This document shows, in pieces, positions 31,789-43,367 of a stretch of 64,000 nt of DNA (position 1 is its first letter; each line of letters begins with the position of its first letter). The position numbers were made by a program, and so were the translations under genes. The stretch is taken from positions 331,468 to 395,467 of the forward strand of contig ML977017.1 in assembly GCA_010015675.1 (NCBI GenBank). Reading direction: 5' to 3'. This DNA comes from Byssothecium circinans. Lineage: Eukaryota > Ascomycota > Dothideomycetes > Pleosporales > Massarinaceae. The notes beneath the pieces are model-generated. The model saw only the letters and a program-made list of their open reading frames with translations. It made no database searches and had not been told where the DNA came from.

Positions 31789-33494
31789 TAACATATCTAT
31801 ATGCATTATTAAACCACATACCAAACTCCTCATCGATAAACTCCGGCGTAGGCATCAACCCCCTCCACTTATTCGCCCCCACATCCACCAAAAACTTCGC
31901 CCCAAACTTCCCCAGCCTCTCCTTCTCATGCTCCGCCTCCTGCTGATTATATGTCGTAAACAGCGCCGGCACATCCGATCCGACAAGATACCGGATCGTC
32001 GGCGCCCAATCCGTCTCCGCATCATCGCCATCCGTCCACCCGCTATTGAACAGCACGACCAAATCCGGCTTCTCGAACTTGTCCATCTTCGCATACTCAT
32101 GGTAGAGCCCTTGGTACACGGCGATCGAGCGCGCGCGACCATCTGCTTTGCAGCCGGGACAACATTCCACACTCGTCTTGGGGATGAGCGGCGAGCCCTG
32201 ACCCCCGGGGAGACTGGGACCTATGGCCGTGATGTGCAGACTGCGAACCGTAGGAATGAGATGGAGGATTTCTTCAAAGTTGCCCATGGCGACTAACTCG
32301 CGGCCCGTAGCGCCTACGAGGTGGACAGTGAGGTGTTTCTCTTCGAAGGAGATATCTTCAAGAGCGGAGACGATGGTAAGTGGCATCGTCAAATTATCCG
32401 TCGCGCAGAGAAGAAACATGCGCATCCTCTCCCCCTCTTCCCGACTCGCCTGCGACCCTGGCACCAGGCCGCTGAAATCCGGCGAGATGATTCCCTCGAT
32501 CTGCGCTTTGTCTGACACGTTTACGTAGTAATCGTGCCAATCTGGCGAATCGGCGAGGAGTTTGCGGGTCTTGCGCGGGAACTGGGTGCACGTGATTGGT
32601 GATGCTTTGCCCGTGTCTTCGAAGAAATCGGTGCGGAAGTTCTCTATGGCGGCGAAGTTGGCGTAGGATGCGCAGATGGAGGGGGGATGGGTGTCGGTGG
32701 AGAGGGGAGGGCAGTCGGCGCATGAGAAGATGAGACGGCAGGTCGGGCAGCGGGTTAGGGCGAAGGAGCGGTTTGCGAGTTGGATGGCTGTGCGGCGGCA
32801 GGTTGTGCAGTATGCTTGTGCTCTACTTGATGTTAATGTATATTGTACGTTGAATGGGCTCCATAAGAAGTCCACCTTAGCGCATCAGGGGTTGTCATGA
32901 AAGATCGAGGTAAACGTCTCCATTTGGATTGCTAGTCGAGACCATCTACCTCGAAATCTCACGACACCGCTGACGTTGAGAGGTAAGTGGCCTTGAACCA
33001 ATCAAGTTTTGCACACATTCTCGACATTCTTGAAGCAGTACTGGGGACGGATATAGACTGACTGGACAACGTATCTCAAAGCATCATCTCTCGGCGCAGC
33101 ATTCCGAATAATCCGCACGGTCTGCAACTACAGCTCCCCCAAAAAGGATCAGCATTTCCATCCCTTAGGTCCATTATTAACAAAAATAGCATCCACTTAC
33201 CAGACACTCGCTATACTCCTTCCACGTCCGGGAGCTCTGATACTGCTGCTCCTCAACCTCATTGATTGTCTTGAAGATCTTGCAATGGTTTTTATGAACA
33301 ATCGACCAGTCGAGCTTCTGGCACGCTTTGGAACAGTAATAGGCTCGTTTGCAGCCGCCGCATTTGAGGATGTTTGGCGCGGGACTGAAACAGCGGAAGC
33401 AGAGGTAGCCTCGGATTGCGCCGACGGGGAGGAAGGGCACGTCAGGGTTTCCCGAGGCTTCAATGCGCTCGCGCTCTTTGCATTTGGCGGGCAT
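31769..33494 (-). CDS. MYND zinc-finger protein with Mss51-like C-terminal domain
   Basis: Three exons, 33201-33494, 33063-33127 and 31769-32822, give 470 residues. Phases close only with the GTCAGT donor at 33062 and the AAGTAG acceptor at 32823; intron 2 is 240 bp, long for this window. MYND ligands are C32, C35, C45, C48, C54, C58, H67 and C71. A second Cys-rich part (AYCTTCRRTAIQL...TRCPTCRLIFSCADC) follows. The C-terminal domain has MRMFLLCATDNLTMPLTIVSALED, TVHLVGATGREL and KPDLVVLFNSGWTD, as in the putative splicing/Mss51 C-terminal family of fungi. The yeast relative Mss51 controls COX1 translation; orthology is not shown here. The role is unknown. Confidence 0.85.
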
Positions 33495-34302
33495 GATGGG
33501 GTTTGCAGTTAGAGTAGTAGTGGCAGCCTATAGCGACGTCGTGAGAGATGTTGGATTGGTGAAACGCTAGACGTATTGGTGTTAGTGCTCGCTAAGTTGT
33601 GGCACGTGATCTCTGATATACTTCAATGTCAATGTTGTAAATAGTCTCAAACGGTACATCAAGGGGCCCTTGGGAGCATGCAAAAGTCCCAGTCGTTATC
33701 TGCATTGCGAACAACTTGTATCTGGCAGTGTGTTGGTCGAGAAATGCTAGTTCGCACATTGCTCTGGAACGTTCAGAAGCAGCACATGCATCCAGTAACC
33801 AGGTGATACGAGCGTGTGCATGTCATTGCACATGTGGTTTCGATGAGGAAAATGTTGTCTTTTTCGTGTAGATACCTTGCAGACAACATAAATGCGCCTT
33901 CCAACATCTCACAACGTACAATCTCTATCCGATACTTATTGAAGAATATGCAACGCTAAATTTGCTGAACTCAATGAACAGTCGTAGCACTGCCCTTATA
34001 CATCTAACAGTTTCGTCGAAAACCCTGGATATAATGCAGTCGTATACTCAGAAACAGAGAAGAAGCATCGAACCTGGACCTAAAACCCACGACTCCACCA
34101 TACCTTCAAGAATAAAATCTTACTCTCACAAAACTGCCGAGCCAAAGCCGATATCCTATACCTGTCCAGTTAAGCAAGCAACGCCCTCTGCTATTCGCCA
34201 CGGGTATGACCTGTGTTTGACGCCGTTTGCCTCATATAAACGCTGATCCTTTCATTCCTTCGTGATGGGCTGGCACCCTCTCTTTCCACCCTGGCCATGT
34301 AG
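33495..34302. other. Intergenic interval
   Basis: 808 bp between the MYND gene start and the 3' end of the SCAP gene. It contains the MYND promoter. A 94-codon plus-strand frame at 33962 looks random. Nothing else was seen. Confidence 0.5.
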
Positions 34303-37300
34303 TCATTGAACTTTTCTACCTGGCGCCCGTTTCGATCGTGATTTGTACGTCCCTGGGCACAGATTATCAGCGCCGTCGAGTGCTCCCGCCGACCCATCAA
34401 ATGTATCCTTCCCCAATGTGATGACCTTGACCGTATTCCCGAATCCGACAGCCACGCTGCTCTTGCCTAGCCTCGCTATGGGACCAGTAGCGGCAACGAA
34501 TAGCTGTTCGTTTAGAAGAGATTGCTCGGCAGCTTCTTCGATGTCGGATGCGAGAGGTCGGTAGCGAAATTCGCCGGTCGATGACAGCGTCCAGGCTTCC
34601 CAGCCTTCTGTATCGGTCGGTGATAGAGGAGGTTGACGCTGGCGGATATGGTACGTGGTGCCGTTTTCTGAATGCAGACTGCTGAGTACGTTGGTCTTCG
34701 CTACACGCTGCTTGAGAGCTGATGCGAGAGCGGAGGGCTCGGGCTCGACTCGATCGGTACCTGATGCAGTTGAGGATGGTGTGGGTGAAGGATTGTGCTT
34801 TCTGACTCCAACTACGCTGAGGACACCCGTCGCTTCCCAAGTTCCAGCCGGCTCGACAAAGTGGATGGCCTCCTTTGCGTAGCCAAGACCCTGGCATTTG
34901 TGCAATTCGTTGTCTGATGGCTTTCCAAGGCATATTGATGAGGTTGGCGTCTCGTCGAGAGTGAACGATTGCAACATCATGTGATCAGTATCCTCTTCAG
35001 TGTAGGCGACGGAGAGCGAATGCACGGCTGGCGCGCCGCAAGTGCATTTCCGACGCGCTGAGTGCATGACGCGGAAAGAGTGTGGCTTGATGTGTCCAAC
35101 TTGAAAGGCATGAACGAGAGCGCGGCTATTGAAGTCGAAAATCTCGGCTTCTTCGTCTCGAAGGGCAAAAATCAAGCCCAGGGCAGGGACAGTTTCGACG
35201 CATCTAATTTTCGATGGATTGCTGCCAGGAGGAGGGCCTGGATCGAGGCCTGCCACTACTTCTGCAGTACCGTCCCCATCTTCGTTGAATGGTAGAATGC
35301 ATACTTCTCCATGCTTGCTGACAAAGATGAGATCAACCTCGCCGTTCAGACAGTTGTAGAGCGTGCAACAGAGAAGCGAACTTGAACATATGCGCCTGGT
35401 ATGGTGCGTGCCACCGTATGCCTCGAACTCAGTCAGATAGCCGTCTGGGGTGACGATGAGAAGAATGAGTGAATTGTGATCCTCTCCAGGTATCGTGGCG
35501 AAAGTGAACAGAATAGGGACCTGCCCACGCAGATCTACAGTCTGGAGCGAAGAAATGCGGGATGCATTCACACTCCATAGTCCGATCAGTCCAGCATCTG
35601 TGCATAGTGCAAGCACGCCTCCACTTTCGTCCAATGCGCATGCTGTAATGGGCCATAACTTGGGTTTCATAGCGGCTGTCCGAAGAATGGACTGATTGAA
35701 TCCCTCTTTTCCGTGGAGCCATAGCGATGTGGTCCGGTCAAGTGAAATACCGACAACATGGCCTTTTGGCGAAGTTGCAATTCGGGCGATGTCAAGAGTC
35801 TGAGACGTAGGCAACGTCCTGACCATAAACAACGAACTTTCGTCTTCGTCTTCCCCAAAGCCTTCCGGAAGGCCGGTCCAGAGGAGGTAATTCACAAGCA
35901 ACGTGATCCCGGCGATGAGAAAAACAACAATCAGTGCGGCGGGGAAAGCGTGCTTTCTGGCGAAGTGTTGGAAGCTGTCCACGACAGACGTTGGCTTGGA
36001 TAAACTATATCGACCATTTGCTTGCTTCAACATGACCAACAGCGGGTCATAAATCCTAGCTATGAAGCTGTGGGCGTCCGGTTTTATAAAGCCAAACAAT
36101 TCTTTTGCAGTATTGTGGTCCTGAATCCGCAGCCAATCGGCAGGTGTGCGTGCTTGTTTGATAGGAGGCGGACTCCAGAGGGCACTATCTCTAGACTGCC
36201 GTCGTCTCCGGAGCAGCCTTTGCTTAACACTATGAAACGACATTTGATCGCCGCTGCTGTCGAAGAAATGCCAATTGATGGCCAGAATGATGGACAATAT
36301 GGCGACTGAACCCGCAAACCTCGTACTGAAAGGCAAAGTTCCATGTCGTAATGCTGAAAGCCAGGATTGACGCTCGGGTCGGTTTGTCTTTGAAGTGTGT
36401 CTCATGTCTACTCGACCAAGCGAATCTGACAACTCCAGTCGCTGGACATCGACGCTGAGAACCGCAAGAAAGAAAGTGAAGTGGAATACCAAGTCAAGAA
36501 CAAGTGTGACGGCGGCGAAGACGCAAAAATCAGCAACCCATGGCGTAACTATCCGCGAACAGAGCCAGATAAGGACGATATTCTGTCCAGCCACGGTGAC
36601 TGAGAGATGGCCAACCTGGCCAATTGCGTGTCCAATTCGCTGTTGAGGCGGCATCTCGGGTGGAGTTTCGAGCACAACGTTGATTAGACGGAAGCTAGTA
36701 TTAGTTAGAACCTGGTGGTCCGTGGTTTTATAAACTGCGAGAAGGATTTGACGTACATATTTCCAAGACCGTAGCAGAAGACGACGCCCGGAAACCATGG
36801 GCGTGGGATTCGGCCTAGGTCGATGCCAAGATAAGTGCACACTGTGAAACTGCCGATAACACATATTGTCATCTAAAGCATGAAGTTAGTAGAAGGACGG
36901 TTGGGGGGCCCATCTCACTTACTTTGGCGCCGATTGTGATAAGCAAGCCGAACCAGCTCTTGATTGCACGGAGCTGCATCATCCGCCAAATTACATAGAC
37001 TGCCGTCACCACGTACGATGCAGCCAAGACGAGGTCGTCGTAGAGGGTCATTGGCTTAAAACGGAATTCGTAGAGCCGACTCGCGACGACCTGGCCGTCT
37101 TCTGGGAATAGCTTCCATTCTGGCGATAGCTCCTGTGCTAATTTTCGAGTTCTTACATTCCAAGTCTCACCCAGGCCTGCGCTGGTGTAGTCAAACAGAG
37201 TGATGACTAGTGCGTCGGCAGAGCGCAGCTTTGTCTTCGCAAAGACCTTGCCCGCAAAGACGGTGCTTGGTCGCAGCGTGAGGTTGAGGGCAGACTGTAC

Positions 37301-37917
37301 GGTTGAGCAGGAGTTGATGGTCGAGAGTAAGTTGCGATCGTTTTCGAGGGCATCAAGCGAGCAGTCCCAGTACATCAACGGCGAGTGGAAACCCCACCGT
37401 TCGCCATGTTTAGTGGCAAGACATTCGCTGCTCCTGTTCCCACGTCCAAGTGTTTCTGGCTCCGATCGCGGGTTGACACTGGACCCAAAGCCGTCCCCAA
37501 TGAGGGCACGCTGGACGTGCAAGGCTTCGCGTAGTACACGACGGTCAATTGCATTCATGTAGTCGCCCTGGACCCACACCTGGCGCACCTCGACGTCGGC
37601 AGGCCGCTCGCCCTCTACTTGGGTGGTCGACGTCCAGACATGCTTGGGGAGGTTGCGCAGGCCAGCGGCGGCAGAGCTATCGGACTGAAAGACGGCGGGA
37701 TAGCACAGCAACACCGACACAATGGTGGACAGCAGCAGCGAGAGCTGCCAATGGCGGGCGGTGGCAGTGCCATGGGCTTGGAAAGCTCTCCGCACGGGGT
37801 GTTGCGGCGATAGCTGCGGTGGCTCGGTAGTACTGGAGGGGATTCAGCGCATGTCGGTCGCATTGCAGAGCAGATGGCAACTCACCCACGGAGCGGATAG
37901 AGCAGGTACCAGATCAT
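34303..37917 (-). CDS. SCP1: SREBP cleavage-activating protein (SCAP) homologue with sterol-sensing domain
   Basis: Four exons, 37886-37917, 36923-37832, 36757-36872 and 34303-36694, give 1149 residues. Exon 1 is 32 nt (MIWYLLYPLR), and splicing restores PPQLSPQHPVRRAFQAHG before the first membrane helix (LSLLLSTIVSVLLCYPAVF). A luminal loop of about 200 residues follows. The sterol-sensing domain comes next: MTICVIGSFTVCTYLGI, VVFCYGLGNIFRLINVVLETPPEMPP, GHLSVTVAGQ and VFAAVTLVLDLVFHFTFFLAVLSVDVQR. Later helices (ILSIILAINWHFF, ALIVVFLIAGITLLVNYLLW) precede a cytosolic WD-repeat-like region from about residue 640 (LDRTTSLWLHG, ALCTDAGLIGLWSVN). SCAP escorts SREBP from ER to Golgi when sterol or oxygen is low. 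No SREBP gene lies in the window. Confidence 0.93.
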
Positions 37918-38804
37918 TCGGAGAGCATGTCACAGCGCCCCACTGTGCCTGGCCGCGTTGTCTCTCTCACGCGCACTCCACGCCCACTTCACGTTGTGTG
38001 TTCAGCTGTCCACTAGCTGTAATGCGATTGCCCGGAAGGAGGAAGAGGAAGGCGAGGGGCAGCGGACGGGTCAATCATCGGTCGGAGCAGGCGCGACGGG
38101 CATCCAGCAAAAGCAGAAGGCGCGAGGGAGAAGCGAGGAAGGCGCGAGCGGTGGGCGTGTCTGGTTTTGAAGGTGGAAGGTGCAGGAGGGCTCGTCGGGC
38201 GGCATTGGCATTGTCCTGGAGGTGGCTTTGGATGGCGCAAACTTGGTGCACTGCGGTCGCTTCGCCAAGCACCTGAGAGCTCTGGTCGCCGATCTCATGT
38301 CTCGCATCTCCCGGCGCCGTCACGGCCCTCGAAATATTGGGTACTGGCCGCGTGCACGGAAACGCCCGTCGACATTGCATATGCGAGTGGGTGGCAGGTG
38401 TTGGTGAATCTACTACACTTTATCATGCCAGTCGTGGGATGACAGCACGCAGGGATCTCATTCCCAGGCACACGGCTCGGTACATGGTTGGCCGACGTTT
38501 ACTCGGACTACATTTGCATTCCGATCCATCTATAATCTCTATAATCATCTCGAGCATGTGCCCGAGCATGCAGAACGGGATGCTACAGTTGAGAATGCAG
38601 GAACTGTGCGACGCGCATCCGCGACGCTGGCGACGTCCATTATGGGTGCAGGGTGCAGGTCGCTTGAAAGCCCCGCCTGTTGGCTATACCTTTGCAATCT
38701 TCCGGAATGATTCCGCACCAGCAGTTCGACGCCGTGGGCTGAGAGCAGCCTATGTAGTGGCGTTTTCCACATTGTACGACTTGTTGACAGCATCGATTCC
38801 GAAC
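37918..38804. other. Intergenic interval
   Basis: 887 bp between the SCAP start and the Acl4-like stop. Overlapping open frames up to 184 codons are purine-rich or low-complexity and judged random. It presumably holds the SCAP promoter on the left side. Confidence 0.5.
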
Positions 38805-39944
38805 TCATGTGCCCTCCATCGTTTCGTCCTCGTCGTCATCTTCTGCATCTTCCCAACCGTCTTCCTCCTCTTCACCGGTCGATGGACCTAGTGTATCATT
38901 CAGGCTCTTTAGTAGCTCGTCCGCATGCTCTTTCAACCGCTCGTCCTCATATTCGAGCACCGTGTATAACTTGAGGCAGTTTTCGAGCCAGTCGCGGCTT
39001 GCCCGCAGCAGTGAAGTCGCCGTGTCACTCTCCTTTGCTTTTTGCTGTTCGGCGAGGAGGTGCAAGCACCAGCCTCCCAGATACCAAGCCTCCACACTGC
39101 CGTCATTCTCACCAATCAGCCTCTCCAACACCTCAATGGCTTCGTCCTCCATTTCAGCCTCCATCAGCAACCGAGATAAGCTGATGCGTGTTGAATAGTC
39201 GGGCACTTTGGGGTCGTCAGGGTCGGCGTCTTTCCACAGACTCAAACTTCGTGTGAGGGCTGACTTCGCATCGTCGGCGCGTACCTGTGAGAGCCGTATT
39301 GATGCAAGTGTTTGCAGTGGTTCCGGGCTTTCTGGCGCAACAAGCAGAGCTTCCGTGACTGCGGCTTCGCACCTGGCTTCAGCATCTTCTTCCCACGAAA
39401 GATCCGTCATGTAGACTTCAGCGATACCGCACAGTGCTGTCGCAATCTTTTGCTTCTTCTCTTCGAGTGCCTCTGTAATCTCAGCCTTTTTCACCAGCGT
39501 GCTCTCCAGCCGCTCAACCTCGCGCTTGAGCACTTCTACGCCTTTCTCAAACCACCGTACGCTCTCCGCGCCTCCCTCCTCATTGAGCTGGGCCAGCCAC
39601 AAGAACTTCTCCGCTCCGTCATTTTCGCCTTCTTGATCCAATGCGATCGCAGCCTGAAATGCTTCTCTTGCGCTGTCTGCATCCCCTAGCTCAACATTTA
39701 TCTCGCCGAGCAGGTTTAACGCAGGTAGAGCAGCTAGTGTGGGTTCGGAGGTGGGCTGCAGCAAGTTCAATGCTCGGCGGGCCGCTACGAGTGCATCTTC
39801 TGGTTGTGACGTTTGGAGGAGAGTCGCGGCCTGTATTAACAGGGCTTCGGGAGAGGCCTTCGGTTTTTTCGCTGTGCCATTCGACGTACTGTTCTTCGCA
39901 TTCTTCGTTTTGCGCGCGCGATCTCGGGGCTTTGTCTTTCCCAT
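38805..39944 (-). CDS. ACL4: TPR protein, Acl4-like ribosome assembly chaperone
   Basis: A single exon of 379 residues from the ATG at 39944. The open frame extends further upstream, but without ATG. The N-terminus is very basic (MGKTKPRDRARKTKN, a likely nuclear signal). TPR-like hairpins follow: SPEALLIQAATLLQTSQPEDALVAARRALNLL, ALNLLGEINVELGDADSAREAFQAAIALD, and later EPLQTLASIRLSQVRADDAKSALTRSLSLW and DEAIEVLERLIGENDGSVEAWYLGGWCLHL. The tail is strongly acidic (GEEEEDGWEDAEDDDEDE). This matches Acl4, the dedicated chaperone that holds newly made ribosomal protein L4. The start lies 217 bp from the divergent Gir2 gene, also translation-related. Confidence 0.88.
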   Translation of the reverse strand: MGKTKPRDRARKTKNAKNSTSNGTAKKPKASPEALLIQAATLLQTSQPEDALVAARRALNLLQPTSEPTLAALPALNLLGEINVELGDADSAREAFQAAIALDQEGENDGAEKFLWLAQLNEEGGAESVRWFEKGVEVLKREVERLESTLVKKAEITEALEEKKQKIATALCGIAEVYMTDLSWEEDAEARCEAAVTEALLVAPESPEPLQTLASIRLSQVRADDAKSALTRSLSLWKDADPDDPKVPDYSTRISLSRLLMEAEMEDEAIEVLERLIGENDGSVEAWYLGGWCLHLLAEQQKAKESDTATSLLRASRDWLENCLKLYTVLEYEDERLKEHADELLKSLNDTLGPSTGEEEEDGWEDAEDDDEDETMEGT

Positions 39945-40161
39945 GTTGATAGGATATGCGAGATCAAATTGCAATTTGAGAATTAGTGAGCGAAGAGAAA
40001 TATCGAGCTATGTTGCTGGCGGGCGAGGTCGCTACTGAAATTTTGAAGGATATGGACCGCGCACCGGACCGCCGAGGCCCCGCCATTCCCCCGCCAAAAG
40101 TACGAAGATTCAACAGCATTACATAGCTCAAACTCACATCTATCACCCACGAGTAGCCACG
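39945..40161. promoter_or_regulatory. Divergent promoter, Acl4-like / Gir2
   Basis: 217 bp separating the two start codons, the tightest divergent pair here. Both products concern ribosomes or translation, so shared control is plausible but not shown. No site was assigned. Confidence 0.5.
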
Positions 40162-40957
40162 ATGGGCATCGAAGACCAGAAAGAGGAGCGCGAAGTGCTC
40201 GAATCTATCTTTCCAGAAGAGATCACAGGTCCGCTCCACCATCTAGCAGGAAGCTCAACGACTAATCCGTTCCAGATGTTTCCGAGACTGAATTCCGCAT
40301 ATCAATACAGCTCGAAGTGACCAACGCCGAAGACGACGACTCAGAAGCACGTATGTATTTACTCTATATCGTTAACACGGGTGCGGCTGCTAAGAAAGTA
40401 TAGCAACAATCATTCTCAATGTCCGCTACTCCCCCAACTACCCCGACGAAGCCCCCGATCTCGACTTGAGCCAACCGCCCAACGCGCCCAAACACCCGTA
40501 CCTTGACATACAACAAGACAAAGCCGTCCTCCTCTCCTCCCTCTCCGAAACCATCACCGACAATCTCGGCATGCAAATGATCTTCACGCTCGTCACAACC
40601 CTCAAAGACACCGCCGAGCTCCTCATCGCCGAGCGACAAAATGCCAAACAAGCCCTCATAGAAATTGAGGCGCAGAAGGCGGAGGAGGAGGAGAACAGAA
40701 AGTTCCAAGGCGAGGCAGTCACACGGGAGAGCTTTTTGAGGTGGAGGGAGGAATTCAGAAAAGAGATGGCGGAAGAGCAGAGGAGGAAAGAGGAAGCGGA
40801 GTTGGATGAGAAGAAGAAGAGTGGGAAGAAGGAGGAAAAGAAGTTAACGGGAAAGGAGCTGTGGCAGCAGGGTCTAGCTGGTAAAGGTGATGTGGAGGAG
40901 GAGGGAGATGATGCCTTGGAGGGAATGGATAAGTTGAAGATAGGTGCTGCTTCATGA
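40162..40957 (+). CDS. GIR2: RWD-domain protein Gir2 (RWDD1 homologue)
   Basis: Three exons, 40162-40228, 40276-40350 and 40404-40957, give 231 residues. The RWD domain spans about residues 1-115: EDQKEEREVLESIFPEEITD, FRISIQLEV, the VRYSPNYPDEAPDLDL motif (the YPxxxP hallmark of RWD), and DNLGMQMIFTLVTTLKDTAELLI. A long charged helix follows (EIEAQKAEEEEN, then KEEAELDEKKKSGKKEEKKLTGKELWQQGLAGK), as in the C-terminal DFRP region that binds the Rbg/DRG GTPase. In yeast Gir2 binds Gcn1 and Rbg2 and tempers Gcn2 activation. Confidence 0.93.
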
Positions 40958-41026
40958 TAGTACATCAGCGCACATAAATATACCCTCACATGTTCAAAAA
41001 TCGGATCGGAATGGCGAGTCGAGCGG

Positions 41027-41970
41027 TTATGTTAGCCAGCGTGACTTTATAGGTTTTCCCTTTCTCCCCCTGACGACCTTTTGCCCTTCTAGCTCTGCCA
41101 GCTTCGTCTCTTCGTCGACAATTTTCAGCATCTTTCTAGTAATACACTTGTCGTTCGCTAGTATCTTGTCGTAAGCCGTGTTGCTTTCGCGCAAAGCTTC
41201 ATTTATAGGATCCGCCCATCTCATGTGCCCTTCTCTCCCAACGCCACACTCCCGTTTCAGAATATCGTCCCAATCATCCTCATATCTTCCCAGCGGTAGC
41301 CAGTAGTTGGCGAACAGAATTCGGGAATCGAAATTGTCAATCCGCGTTTGGAGCTTCTGCCGTAATATGCGACTCAGTGCGGGTGGTTGCGGCTTCTTGA
41401 GACGTAGAAAGGGTACACCGTTCGCAGAAGCAAGTATAGGGACGTGGCGCGGGCCGGACACCTTTGCGTACGGACGCACGTTGAGAACGGCTCTATCCAG
41501 TGGTAGGCACTCGACTAGTCTCTTCTTCGACGGATCAGGAGTGGGCAGAGGAGGAGGAAGTGGTGGCGTGCGTTTGAGCCCCTGCGGTAGGGTGGAGATG
41601 AGGGAGTTGAGGGAGCTTATGCTCGTGATGTCGCCGGTCTCTGCGGCATCGAGGTGCTGGAGAACCTGCCCATCTCTCAGCCAAGTACTCAAAAGATCAT
41701 AGCGGAGACGAACCTCGTAGCCTGCCCGAAATACGTAACGCAGCTGATAGCTGCTCTGTATCTTCCTGTTTCGGCGGAATTTGTTGCGAATGGCGTTGCG
41801 CAACGCGGTACGATCATCGACCGGAAGAGGTGCGGAGGGACATCGTGAAAGCAGCGCCCTGTACAGGGCGATCGCTGGGTCAATTAGATATTAGGAGTGG
41901 AACGAGAAGAATCGGATTTACCTGCCACGCGATGCTGGGTTGAATTCTTAGGCGGGAGATATCGTGGCAT
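41027..41970 (-). CDS. LYR-motif protein (Cup1-like N-terminal type)
   Basis: Two exons, 41922-41970 and 41027-41874, with a 47-bp intron, give 298 residues. The N-terminus MPRYLPPKNSTQHRVAA leads into IALYRALLSRC, a canonical LYR tripeptide at about residues 19-21, and then LRNAIRNKFRRNRKIQSSYQLRYVFRAGYE, the helical bundle with the conserved downstream Phe. LYR proteins serve in mitochondrial complex assembly or Fe-S transfer with acyl carrier protein. The C-terminal half (DNFDSRILFANYWLPLGRYEDDW) is conserved-looking but unassigned. The protein is basic, fitting the mitochondrion, though targeting was not tested. Confidence 0.85.
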
Positions 41971-42333
41971 ACATAGGTCCTGTTGGTGATGAAGTTCTGC
42001 TTGCGACGCGATGCATCAACCAATGTCACGAAACAGCACACGATCACGTGCACAACCAATTTCCAAAGTTTCTTTTTGTTCAAGTGTTCACCAACACTGC
42101 ACCAAGTTAGCGGTCTAACACGACTTGTCCATCATCGGTTTTGCAGTAGTGATCTCATTTGTCTGCGCTCTAGTGCCCAGCCAATCCCGTGCCCGAAAAC
42201 TCCACCCAATGCACCGCACTACATTCACACTGGCAAGTCGTCAACGACATTCACTCGGAAGAGACTACAACATGTCTACGAGCCAATAGTGAAACCTTAC
42301 TACCGGATCCATGAAGCAGATGCCCTGGTGTCC

Positions 42334-42952
42334 TTAGTATGTGGTGCCCTCAGGCGGCTGCGGGAGCTTCTTGTGTTGCGGAAGAGCCATGTATCTATCA
42401 CATATCAATCAATGTCCCGTAGACCTCTTTCAGACCACATACCTCCGCAGTTCTATCAAAATTGTCTCCATGGTAAAGTCTCTCTTCCATTGTACAAGGC
42501 ACGGCAGCTTCGTCGGATCGACCTTCGACCCTTATCAGTTTGCTTTCCTGTGAAGCGCGTCACCACAGCATACCTTTCCGTTCCTCTGGTCAACGCAGGG
42601 CATATTGATCTTCGAAGTGAATGAGATCTCAGGAGGCTTATCGGGGTAGTCGGGGCCGCAATGGATCTTGACGCTGTAGATACGGTTCTCGTGAACGCTC
42701 TGGAAAAGCATTAGCGATGCAATTTCACGGTCAAGAAGGGCACGTACATGAGGTGGGCCGAGGATGGTGCCGTTCCAGTCAGACATCAACAAGTCGTCTC
42801 CATTGTCGAGACCATAAGAACATGCCTCTATGGTAATGTGAGTTGGAGGCCAATGGGGAGCAGTTTGCGCACTGCATACCGGCACCCAAGCCCTTCTCGC
42901 CCTTCTCCAGCTCCTCGAGTAGTCGAAAGTTGCGCGGCACCTTTGCACCCAT
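42334..42952 (-). CDS. MMS2: Ubiquitin-conjugating enzyme variant Mms2
   Basis: Five exons, 42880-42952, 42748-42827, 42574-42699, 42443-42522 and 42334-42394, give 139 residues with all phases closing. The order [94 protein letters not shown] and [26 protein letters not shown] is colinear with yeast Mms2 and human UEV1/UBE2V2. There is no catalytic Cys in the E2 position, as expected for a UEV. With Ubc13 it builds Lys63-linked ubiquitin chains on PCNA in error-free damage tolerance. A dense set of short introns makes it the most intron-rich gene of the window. Confidence 0.96.
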
Positions 42953-43367
42953 GTTGGGATGTTCACGAGAGGCGGACGGCTGAGGAAGGTGGGCTGTACC
43001 CCGCTATCGACAAGGTAATGATGCAGAATAGGCGGACCAGAAGCGTGTGGAATGAGTCGCGAGGATGTCTTTAGAGACCTCGTATATTTATGTGAGAACG
43101 ATTGAAAAGGGCGAGAGCGGGAGCGATTGCACCTCTTCAGCAATCATGCAATCGCACTGGTAGTCGTAAAGCTTGGCGGGCAGCCGCGATCCACTCAGAG
43201 ATCGTCATCACCGGTTCATCGTTTCTCCGGACTCCAGATCACTTGACACTTGATAGGTTGCCTTTCACCTTTAGACATGGCGGTATAGCCTCGCAACCAC
43301 CCTTCTTTGGAGCCATTTGACCCTCCACCTTACTCAGCGCCCAGATGCGACGTCTACGACCCCGAGG
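42953..43367. promoter_or_regulatory. Divergent promoter, Mms2 / Mon2
   Basis: 415 bp between the two start codons. No individual site was assigned. A short minus-strand frame starting at 43316 is not supported as an exon. Confidence 0.5.

Noticed and set aside
38337..38891. 184-codon plus-strand open frame
   Set aside because: Runs into the 3' end of the Acl4-like gene from intergenic DNA; composition looks random.
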